The translations under genes were made by a program, and so were the position numbers. Positions 1-5,666 of a stretch of 6,036 bases of DNA are shown here, in pieces. The notes below the pieces were generated by a model. The model made no database searches, was not told the DNA's origin, and was given only the letters and a program-made list of their open reading frames with translations. Source of the stretch: Bacteroides sp. Lineage in GTDB: Bacteria > Bacteroidota > Bacteroidia > Bacteroidales > SM23-62. Location: positions 1-6,036 of the forward strand of contig JAUUZM010000211.1 of the NCBI GenBank assembly GCA_030589965.1, in the 5' to 3' direction. The number at the start of each line of letters is the position of its first letter. Positions within the stretch are counted from its first letter, which is position 1.

Positions 1-1172
1 GGGGGATACTGAACATGGGACTTTTCCTCAAGGTCGGATCGATCTTTATTGTCGGGATCACCGGACTTTCTGCCAGTAGCTGGGCCCTGCCGGCAGTGAT
101 GATTTTCCTGATTACCCTGGTTCTTATATATACTGTTCTGGGTGGGATGATATCCGTAGTAATAGCCGACTATGTTCAGTTTGTATTGCTTTCAATCAGC
201 CTTCTGGCCATTACTTTCATTGCCATTTTTAAGCTTGGATTTAATAATATTTTCGAAACGATTGAGAAGGTAATGGGCACTGCCGGATTTGATCCCACCG
301 TAGCCGAAAATGGATTTGGATGGGAATATATAATCTGGATGTTTTTCCTTGGACTGGTATCCTGTGCCATATGGCCAACAGCTGTGGCTCGTGCGCTATC
401 AATGGAAAGTCCAAAAATAGTAAAACGGCAATACATGTTTACTTCGGTTTCTTATCTTATCCGTTTTCTGATTCCCTACTTCTGGGGGATTTCAGCTTTT
501 GTATTCATCATGAACGACCAATCCTTCATGAACTTATTTTTCCCTGCCGGATATCCACCACCCGAAACTCTTCCTGCAGGAACGGAAGCGGTTAATAACC
601 TTTATGCCATGCCCTTCTTTCTTGGGAAAATCCTGCCCGCAGGATTGATAGGATTGGTAACTGCCGGTATGCTTGCAGCTTTTATGTCCACTCATGACAG
701 TTATCTGCTCTGCTGGAGCACCTCCCTGACCCAGGATGTTGTTGCTCCCATCGCAAAATCTATGGGCAGGCCATTGAGTTCAAAAAAGAAAGTTAAACTC
801 TCCAGGATCTTTATCGTATTGATAGGCGGGTTTGTGCTATACTGGGGACTCTTTTACAAGGGATCCGAGGACATCTGGGACTACATGGCTGTAACCGGTG
901 CCATCTATTTTACCGGTGCTTTTGCCTTGCTGATTGGCGGTCTCTATTGGAAGCGAGCCAGCTCGACTGGTGCTTTCATATCCCTTATCGGGGGAATAGG
1001 CGCCCTGGCAGGATTAACACCGGTTCAGGCTCTGCTGGGTATTGAGCTTTCGAGTGCAAAAGTGGGAATTATGTCAGTCATCCTGACCCTTGTCCTGATG
1101 ATCCTGGGATCACTGTTTTTCCCGGATCGAAATAAGAATGTTGAACTTAAAACTGCAGATCATGTCAATTGA
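1..1172 (+). CDS. Sodium:solute symporter (SSS family), 5'-truncated by window edge
   Basis: This is an inner-membrane secondary transporter that couples uptake of a solute to sodium entry (SSS family, LeuT fold). The reading frame stays open to the first bases of the window, so the methionine codon at 15 is probably internal; complete members have roughly 500-600 residues and only the last 389 or so are here. Numbering from that methionine, the family signature YTVLGGMISVVIADYVQ lies at 39-55. The helix with LPAGLIGLVTAGMLAAFMST at 207-226 is the conserved sodium-site helix, where a Ser-Thr pair (225-226) sits at the usual Ser-Ser site. Further hydrophobic spans lie near 1-20, 56-74, 105-122, 145-166, 264-281, 290-310, 318-334 and 350-369. 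The C-terminus is short and hydrophilic. The substrate (sugar, organic acid, amino acid or other) cannot be read from the sequence. The gene overlaps a small membrane-protein gene by 11 bp. The family call is firm; the substrate is unknown. Confidence 0.93.
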   Translation, partial: GILNMGLFLKVGSIFIVGITGLSASSWALPAVMIFLITLVLIYTVLGGMISVVIADYVQFVLLSISLLAITFIAIFKLGFNNIFETIEKVMGTAGFDPTVAENGFGWEYIIWMFFLGLVSCAIWPTAVARALSMESPKIVKRQYMFTSVSYLIRFLIPYFWGISAFVFIMNDQSFMNLFFPAGYPPPETLPAGTEAVNNLYAMPFFLGKILPAGLIGLVTAGMLAAFMSTHDSYLLCWSTSLTQDVVAPIAKSMGRPLSSKKKVKLSRIFIVLIGGFVLYWGLFYKGSEDIWDYMAVTGAIYFTGAFALLIGGLYWKRASSTGAFISLIGGIGALAGLTPVQALLGIELSSAKVGIMSVILTLVLMILGSLFFPDRNKNVELKTADHVN

Positions 1173-1344
1173 TGCCTGGGCCTTAGTTTGGAAAATTGTC
1201 TTTTTTACTGGGATTGCTCTTTTTGCCGTACTGGCCGTTCTGGTAACTTTTGGTGGAGCCAAAGATGTTGCAAAGTTGATCCGGAAACTAAAACAGGATG
1301 CCCTGGATGCTGATCATTCAGAACCTGCTTCAGATGAAGATTGA
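1162..1344 (+). CDS. Small single-span membrane protein, putative symporter accessory subunit
   Basis: This 60-residue protein has one hydrophobic helix at about residues 6-31, a basic stretch with several Lys/Arg at 34-45, and an acidic, Ser/Asp/Glu-rich tail at 46-60. The positive-inside rule suggests N-out/C-in topology. I chose the ATG at 1162 (protein begins MSIDAWALVWK) because it overlaps the symporter stop codon by 11 bp in another frame, a typical translational-coupling arrangement. An in-frame ATG at 1138 would add eight residues and lengthen the overlap. Small one-helix proteins encoded just after sodium symporters are known (MetS with MetP, YhdT with PanF, and small proteins annotated as symporter accessory proteins). 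By analogy this one may stabilise or assist the transporter. That role is inferred from position and shape; I recognise no named family. That the gene is real is supported by the coupling, the helix and the charge pattern. Confidence 0.72.
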   Translation: MSIDAWALVWKIVFFTGIALFAVLAVLVTFGGAKDVAKLIRKLKQDALDADHSEPASDED

Positions 1345-1353
1345 AGCAATCTT
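1337..1353. terminator. Weak hairpin at convergent gene ends, possible terminator
   Basis: A perfect inverted repeat, AAGATTG-AAG-CAATCTT (7-bp arms, 3-nt loop), overlaps the stop codon of the small membrane protein. It sits in front of the 32-bp gap to the converging aldolase gene. It is the only symmetric structure at this junction. The stem is AT-rich and no T-run follows on either strand, so it does not meet the criteria for a standard intrinsic terminator. It could be an RNA 3'-end stabiliser or chance. Confidence 0.25.
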
Positions 1354-1376
1354 GCGACCTCTGTCCCCTCATCCTT

Positions 1377-2327
1377 TCATTCAAGTAATTCATAGTCATG
1401 CATCTCCTTCATGAAGGTAACAAAATCCTCACTATTTTCTGATGCCATCCATTTTATAGCAGACCTGGGATGCTCATTCAATGCTCCGGTGATGAGGTAG
1501 GGGATATGGTAGCCCCATTGAATATCCTTCTGCAGGGGATGAATATGATTCTGGATTACATCGAGCAATGGCAGGAGCCGGTATTTTGGATTTTTCAGGA
1601 AAGCGATCAATATCTCAATGGGACAGTTACCCGCACCTCTTCCCATCCCCAGGAGGGTGGCATCCAGCATATTACAATTTTCTATGATGGAAGTAATGGT
1701 ATTGGACATAGCCAGTTGCATATTATTATGGGCGTGTATTCCGAGGGTTTTATCCGGTAATGCTTTTTTGTACTTCCGCACCAGGTGTTGAATGTTTTCG
1801 CTGTACATACTTCCAAAACTATCCACAATATATACGATGGGCACCCTGCATTTACTAATATCCTGAAGAGCCTGATCCAGGTCCATTTCATTGACCTTTG
1901 AAACCGCCATGAGATTGATGCAGGTTTCGTATCCTTTGTCGATGCAATGCTCTGCGAGTGCTATTGCTTTGTCCACCTGGTGAACATAGCAGGCCACCCT
2001 TAGCATATCAATTACGGAATCTTTGGCCGGGGGGATATCTTCCGGAGCGATCCTTCCGATATCCGCCATTGCGGATAATTTCAGGTTCGTTTTATTACTG
2101 CCTACGACCCTTCTAAGATCCTTATCATCACAGAACTTCCATGGTCCAACCTCATCCCTTGAAAAAGCAGATTCACTGCTTTTATATCCGATTTCCATAT
2201 AGTCGATTCCAGCTGCAAGGCAAGCCTGGTAAACCGCGCGTACAAAATCATCACTAAACTGCCAATTATTCATTAATCCGCCGTCACGCACGGTGCAATC
2301 CATTACCTTAATTTCTTTCCGGTACAT
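1377..2327 (-). CDS. DRE-TIM metallo-aldolase, 4-hydroxy-2-oxovalerate aldolase-like
   Basis: This 316-residue cytoplasmic enzyme belongs to the HMGL-like/DRE-TIM metallolyase superfamily, whose members make or break C-C bonds next to a 2-keto acid or thioester using a divalent metal. The signature DCTVRDGG lies at 10-17 (Arg14, Asp15), and the metal-binding His pair is in GIHAHNN at 196-202 (His198, His200). GMGRGAGNCPIE at 227-238 closely matches the GxGAGAGNAPLE loop I recall from DmpG-type aldolases. VDSFGSM at 168-174 is the usual strand-6 segment. The catalytic His found three residues after the Asp in DmpG/BphI enzymes is Leu18 here, so the reaction is probably not the standard 4-hydroxy-2-oxovalerate cleavage. 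The protein stops near the TIM barrel plus a short helical tail, and no partner dehydrogenase (DmpF type) is visible. The start at 2327 precedes the first barrel strand; ATG 2303 would leave only one residue before the motif. The gene follows a PchB-like gene by 15 bp, so the two are probably cotranscribed. The superfamily is firm and the substrate unknown. Confidence 0.88.
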   Translation of the reverse strand: MYRKEIKVMDCTVRDGGLMNNWQFSDDFVRAVYQACLAAGIDYMEIGYKSSESAFSRDEVGPWKFCDDKDLRRVVGSNKTNLKLSAMADIGRIAPEDIPPAKDSVIDMLRVACYVHQVDKAIALAEHCIDKGYETCINLMAVSKVNEMDLDQALQDISKCRVPIVYIVDSFGSMYSENIQHLVRKYKKALPDKTLGIHAHNNMQLAMSNTITSIIENCNMLDATLLGMGRGAGNCPIEILIAFLKNPKYRLLPLLDVIQNHIHPLQKDIQWGYHIPYLITGALNEHPRSAIKWMASENSEDFVTFMKEMHDYELLE

Positions 2328-2342
2328 TTTTCTGAATTTTAG

Positions 2343-2654
2343 TTATTTGTTATTAAAGTTTGATATGTCGAACTGGAACTGAATGTTCTTATTAATCAGT
2401 AATCTGAATATTTCTTCCATCATCTCACCGTCCAGGCCTTTCTCTTCGGCCCATTCCCTGCGCTGACTCAAAACCAGTTCTTTTCTTTCCTGAGCAATTA
2501 TACCTTCCTCATCGCCGGATTTGAATTTTACGATCTCTCTCACATATTCATGTCTTTCAGCTAAAAGCTTAATTACATCAAGATCTATCGCATCAATGGC
2601 ATTCCTGATATCCTGGATATTCTTACAGTCCTCTGGCTTGAATAAAGATTTCAT
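2343..2654 (-). CDS. AroQ-fold chorismate mutase / isochorismate pyruvate lyase-like protein (PchB type)
   Basis: This 103-residue all-helical protein has the size and pattern of the AroQ chorismate mutase class, which dimerises with shared active sites. It resembles Pseudomonas PchB from end to end: PEDCKNIQDIRNAIDAIDLD at 7-26, then RHEYVREIVKFK at 34-45, an ER at 56-57, and RREWAEEKGLD at 65-75. Aligned from memory to PchB, the active-site residues Arg14, Arg31, Lys42 and Gln90 correspond to Arg17, Arg34, Lys45 and Gln94, with one residue inserted in the active-site loop. PchB splits isochorismate into salicylate and pyruvate and has weak chorismate mutase activity. Sequence alone does not decide which reaction applies here, and salicylate production is not implied. 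No prephenate dehydratase, dehydrogenase or DAHP synthase domain is fused to it, and no isochorismate synthase is in view. It is the first gene of a two-gene operon with the aldolase. A perfect palindrome lies 20 bp upstream of the start. Confidence 0.87.
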   Translation of the reverse strand: MKSLFKPEDCKNIQDIRNAIDAIDLDVIKLLAERHEYVREIVKFKSGDEEGIIAQERKELVLSQRREWAEEKGLDGEMMEEIFRLLINKNIQFQFDISNFNNK

Positions 2655-2674
2655 GATAGTTTGATATTAAAACC

Positions 2675-2690
2675 TTGCAATATATTGCAA
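2675..2690. promoter_or_regulatory. Perfect 16-bp palindrome upstream of the PchB-like gene
   Basis: TTGCAATATATTGCAA is self-complementary over all 16 bases. It lies 20 bp upstream of the start codon of the leftward PchB-like gene, in the place where a promoter or operator would be expected. The size and symmetry fit a binding site for a dimeric helix-turn-helix repressor. On the minus strand a TTTG (2691-2688) followed after 18 bp by TAATATCA (2669-2662) is a poor match to the Bacteroidota promoter pattern TTTG/TAnnTTTG. The regulator is unknown and no regulator gene is in the window. Confidence 0.4.
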
Positions 2691-2772
2691 ATTGACAGAA
2701 CCTGGACTTAAAATCAGCATATTTAGAAGTATTCTAGTTAATTACCCTATGATTTATCCTCCCGTTTGAACG

Positions 2773-2788
2773 GCCATCATATGATGGC
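2773..2788. promoter_or_regulatory. Perfect 16-bp palindrome upstream of the beta-propeller gene
   Basis: GCCATCATATGATGGC is self-complementary over all 16 bases. It lies 69 bp upstream of the beta-propeller start codon, in the divergent spacer. It differs in sequence from the palindrome at 2675-2690, so the two would not be sites for the same protein. It may be an operator or, if transcribed, the stem of an RNA structure in the leader. It is directly abutted by a second dyad at 2789-2805. Confidence 0.4.
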
Positions 2789-2805
2789 AGAAATGTTTCA
2801 TTTCT
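2789..2805. promoter_or_regulatory. Inverted repeat adjacent to the palindrome (7-bp arms, 3-nt loop)
   Basis: AGAAATG-TTT-CATTTCT forms a hairpin with seven paired bases and a three-base loop. It begins at the base right after the 16-bp palindrome, and the core CATTTC is partly repeated just downstream (TCATTTCATC, 2805-2814). It is AT-rich and could be chance, but the back-to-back placement with the palindrome suggests a composite regulatory site or leader structure. Confidence 0.25.
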
Positions 2806-2857
2806 CATTTCATCTATTAATTGTAATTTTATCCTGGTCCCAAGCAATCATTCACTT

Positions 2858-4195
2858 ATGAAAAAAACCTGGAAGATCATACTCATCGTTATAGCAAGCC
2901 TGGCTTTATTAATTGCCGCTTTTGTTTATTACTCATATAAGTCGATTTATAAAAGCGAAAAAATTGATGGTCAGCGTGAAAATATCCCATCTGCGTTGGC
3001 AGAAGTGACTGAAATTAACAAGGGTAATGCCGATTGGCCCAATTGGAGAGGCCAGAATTTTGATGGAAAAAGCAGCTTTACGGGAATTAATAAGGACTGG
3101 TCAGCAGGTTTAGAAAAACTATGGGAGGTCAATTTTCTTTGTCAGGGCCAGGCTACTGCTTCATGGTCAGCTCCTGTTATTGTTGGAAATCGATTGGTAA
3201 TTCCGGGAAGAGATGAAAAGAATGATCTGGTTTTTTGCTTTAACACAAAAAGTGGGGAACTCATATGGAAAGGATCGTATGAAGCCGAAGCAGGATCTGC
3301 TCATGGACCGGGATCTCGTGCGACTCCATTTATTGAAGACAATTATGTCTATTCGTTCGGCAGGAGTGGTGACCTGGTTTGTTGGCAATTAGCAGATGGA
3401 GAAATGGTCTGGAGACAAAACGTAAATGATTTTGGAGGGAAAGAACCCAGTCATGGCCATTCCAGTTCTCCCCTGGTTCAAAAGGATAGGGTAATTGTTC
3501 AGGGTGGAGGTGAAGCCTTGTTTATGGCATTTAACAGGTACGACGGCGAATTGATATGGAAAACCGGGGATGGATTGGCAGGATTTGCTTCCCCCGTTCC
3601 ATTTAAGGATGGGGATGAAACATATATTCTAATGTATCATGGGAAGGGACTTTCATGTATTGATACCGAAGAAGGTCAGGAACGATGGAGGGCGCCATGG
3701 GAATTTGATATGAATGCCACTACACCAGCGCTTGAGAACAATATAGTTTTTATTACATCCTTTACCCAGGGTTGTCAGGCCCTGGAGATTTCCAGTGATG
3801 GCTATAAGGTACTCTGGAAAAACAGCGCTGTTTCTGCCCACCATTCCGATCCCATCATAATTGATGGATACCTGTATGGGTATACCGGATTCAGTGGAAG
3901 AAACAAGGGTGCATTTAAATGTATTGAGCTGAAAACAGGTGAGGAAATGTGGAGCAGCAAGGAAATGGGACAGGGAACCACAACGTATTCTGATGGACAC
4001 TTAATCTGTATGGATGTCAAAGGGAACCTCTTCCTTGTAAAACCTGATCCCGGGAATTTCAACATGGTCAGTAGTTTTGAAAATGCCCTGAACGATGTGA
4101 GATATCAGGCATGGACAGTTCCGGTAGTCGCAAACGGCAAGCTGTATCTACGCTATCTTCAAACCCTGGTTTGCTACGATCTGATGCCGGGGTAA
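2858..4195 (+). CDS. Membrane-anchored PQQ-like beta-propeller repeat protein
   Basis: This 445-residue protein has a Lys-rich start and a hydrophobic helix at about residues 6-25, without a lipobox cysteine or an obvious Ala-X-Ala cleavage site. It is therefore probably a signal anchor holding a periplasmic domain. The domain opens with DWPNWRGQNFDG at 59-70, the motif that begins many PQQ-binding-like repeat proteins. It then shows regularly spaced blade-end tryptophans at 89, 137, 185, 234, 277, 320 and 365 (intervals 43-49), several in the form G-E-x-x-W, which gives a seven- or eight-bladed propeller. A closing strand pair lies at about 415-441. No quinoprotein dehydrogenase catalytic set or cytochrome domain was recognised, so PQQ binding and enzyme activity should not be assumed. 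Such propellers often serve as protein- or ligand-binding scaffolds. It is not an evident BamB: it lacks a lipobox and there is no der or hisS context. It stands alone, divergent from the PchB-like operon and converging with the signal peptidases. The fold is firm and the function unknown. Confidence 0.9.
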   Translation: MKKTWKIILIVIASLALLIAAFVYYSYKSIYKSEKIDGQRENIPSALAEVTEINKGNADWPNWRGQNFDGKSSFTGINKDWSAGLEKLWEVNFLCQGQATASWSAPVIVGNRLVIPGRDEKNDLVFCFNTKSGELIWKGSYEAEAGSAHGPGSRATPFIEDNYVYSFGRSGDLVCWQLADGEMVWRQNVNDFGGKEPSHGHSSSPLVQKDRVIVQGGGEALFMAFNRYDGELIWKTGDGLAGFASPVPFKDGDETYILMYHGKGLSCIDTEEGQERWRAPWEFDMNATTPALENNIVFITSFTQGCQALEISSDGYKVLWKNSAVSAHHSDPIIIDGYLYGYTGFSGRNKGAFKCIELKTGEEMWSSKEMGQGTTTYSDGHLICMDVKGNLFLVKPDPGNFNMVSSFENALNDVRYQAWTVPVVANGKLYLRYLQTLVCYDLMPG

Positions 4196-4197
4196 AT

Positions 4198-4247
4198 GAA
4201 GTCGATCCCCCGAGAAACGAAATCGATTCCCCGATAAACGAAATCGA
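4198..4247. repeat. 21-bp tandem repeat, about 2.4 copies, at a convergent gene junction
   Basis: Two full 21-bp units (4198-4218 and 4219-4239) differ at three positions. They share the core GAARTCGATYCCCCGA followed by KAAAC, and an 8-bp partial third copy (4240-4247) follows. The array fills almost the whole spacer between the beta-propeller stop and the signal peptidase stop. It contains the palindrome AATCGATT (4221-4228). No T-run or strong GC stem marks it as a standard terminator. It is a minisatellite-like array of unknown role. Confidence 0.75.
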
Positions 4248-4255
4248 GTAGCGCC

Positions 4256-5659
4256 CTAAATATTGTCGGTGGACATAAACATTCGATTCCAGCGGATTTT
4301 TCCGAGGAAACGCTTGTCCTTATCCAGTGAGAGCCATATGAATTTGGGTTTTCCCAGCACATGATCTTCCGGTACGAAACCCCAATAACGACAGTCAGAA
4401 GAGGAATGCCGGTTATCTCCGATCATGAAGTAATACCCAAGTTTAAAAGTATATTCTTTCGTCAACTCACCGTTTATGAATATTTCCCCGTTCCTGACGG
4501 CAACGGAATTACCTTCATATGCCTCAATGATCCGTTTGTAAAGCGGAAGATTTTCCAGAGTCAGGTTTATAGTAGCTCCCTTGTATGGCATCCAGAGGGG
4601 ACCGAAATTATCGAGCGACCATTTATAGAGAGTATCGTGAGGAAAGATCTGGTAATTATAACGGCCAGCCGGAAACTCATCCTTCCTGACTGAAACAACA
4701 TTGGTGAATCCCTTCAGCATCTCTGCGCTGGCATCCGTCAATGGAACACTGTAGCCATTACCTCGCTTTCCCTGGTCATCTCTGGCCACATTAAGCCTCT
4801 CAAAGGCTTTGGGATTTATGGGTGTACCGTTGGTGTAAACCTCATGACGGTGCTGTACACCTTCAAATACTTCCACCGGTTCGGAATCTATATATAGTTT
4901 CCCGTCCACAATGGACAAGGTATCTCCGGGGATGGCAACGCATCTCTTAATATAGTTGTCACGGCGGTCAACCGGGCGGTCGATCACCTCGTATTCATTC
5001 CATAGTTGATTTCTTCCGGCATTCAGGTACTCTTCCCATGATTTCTCAGTCGATCCATTGCGAAGGTCGTTTTGCTTCATTTGCATGGCATAATCACGAA
5101 CTATCGAATAATAGCTTCTTTCAGGAAATGTTACAACAACCGTATCCCCGGCAGGGAAATTAAAGACGACAGCATCATTGTTCTTAACCTCACCGAATCC
5201 GGCCAGGCGATGATAGGGCCTATGGATCCATTTCAGGTAGGATGGGCCTCCGGTCACAGGCATGGTATTAGCCGTAAAGGGGAAGGAGAGGGGAGTATTC
5301 GGAACCCTGGGACCGTAAGAGACCTTGCTTACATAAAGATGATCACCTACCAGAAGGGATTTCTCCATGGAAGGGGTGGGGATCTTGTAGTTCTGAAACA
5401 GGAATATATTGATGACGGTAACGGCAACCACGGCAAAAATCAGTGCATCCAGCCATTCAATGAAAACGGAGTTCTTTTTCGTACGGCTTTTCCAGAATGA
5501 CCAGTTGACCTTTTTAGTAATATATATATCAAACACGACTCCCAGGCCTAATAACCACCAGAAATTACCCAGCCAGATTACCCATAAGAGGTAAACGAGG
5601 CCTGCAAATCCGAAACGGAAATATGTATGTGAAGTGATACTGCGAATTTTTTCTAACAT
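4256..5659 (-). CDS. lepB: Signal peptidase I (S26 family), complete
   Basis: This membrane-bound serine/lysine endopeptidase (EC 3.4.21.89) removes signal peptides from exported proteins on the outer face of the inner membrane. Two hydrophobic spans lie at about 14-30 and 32-46, and a third at about 70-88 leads straight into the catalytic box IPTPSME (93-99) with nucleophile Ser97. The general-base Lys238 is in DNYIKRCVAIPGD (234-246). The C-terminal box GDNRHSSSDCRYWGFVPE (414-431) carries Ser420, Asp422 and Arg424, matching Ser278, Asp280 and Arg282 of the E. coli enzyme. The Ser-Lys distance is 141 residues against about 55 in E. coli, and the total is 467 against 324; large inserts of this kind are usual in Bacteroidota copies. 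The start at 5659 gives a normal N-terminus and lies 7 bp after the stop of an upstream paralogue, so the two genes are almost certainly cotranscribed. It converges with the beta-propeller gene across a 60-bp spacer. Confidence 0.96.
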   Translation of the reverse strand: MLEKIRSITSHTYFRFGFAGLVYLLWVIWLGNFWWLLGLGVVFDIYITKKVNWSFWKSRTKKNSVFIEWLDALIFAVVAVTVINIFLFQNYKIPTPSMEKSLLVGDHLYVSKVSYGPRVPNTPLSFPFTANTMPVTGGPSYLKWIHRPYHRLAGFGEVKNNDAVVFNFPAGDTVVVTFPERSYYSIVRDYAMQMKQNDLRNGSTEKSWEEYLNAGRNQLWNEYEVIDRPVDRRDNYIKRCVAIPGDTLSIVDGKLYIDSEPVEVFEGVQHRHEVYTNGTPINPKAFERLNVARDDQGKRGNGYSVPLTDASAEMLKGFTNVVSVRKDEFPAGRYNYQIFPHDTLYKWSLDNFGPLWMPYKGATINLTLENLPLYKRIIEAYEGNSVAVRNGEIFINGELTKEYTFKLGYYFMIGDNRHSSSDCRYWGFVPEDHVLGKPKFIWLSLDKDKRFLGKIRWNRMFMSTDNI

Positions 5660-5666
5660 GATTTTT

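Noticed and set aside
1138..1161. Upstream ATG as start of the small membrane protein
   Set aside because: It would add eight residues with no family support and lengthen the overlap with the symporter. The ATG at 1162 gives the usual short coupling overlap, though 1138 cannot be excluded.
2661..2694. A Bacteroidota-type promoter (TTTG / TAnnTTTG) for the PchB-like gene
   Set aside because: The -7 element matches poorly and the spacer is short, so it is mentioned only as a weak possibility within the palindrome entry. No convincing promoter was found for the beta-propeller gene either.
3653..4065. Minus-strand open frames inside the beta-propeller gene
   Set aside because: They are antisense shadows with Pro/Cys/Ser-rich low-plausibility composition, and the propeller repeats on the plus strand explain the sequence.
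4198..4247. Possible CRISPR array
   Set aside because: The units are directly adjacent with no spacers and only about 2.4 copies; no cas genes are present.
4174..4362. Minus-strand frame with a repeated peptide (RGIDF units) across the tandem repeat
   Set aside because: It overlaps the end of the beta-propeller gene and the end of the signal peptidase gene in another frame. The peptide repeat is just the translated 21-bp DNA repeat.
4361..4693. Plus-strand open frame opposite the signal peptidase gene
   Set aside because: It lies wholly inside lepB on the other strand, shows no recognisable family pattern, and lepB is certain here. The same holds for frames at 5072-5500, 5409-5594 and 5766-5969.
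5660..5666. The two signal peptidase segments as one gene broken by a frameshift
   Set aside because: Each has its own complete C-terminal GDNR box and end, and the downstream gene has its own membrane spans and catalytic Ser and Lys. They are tandem paralogues.
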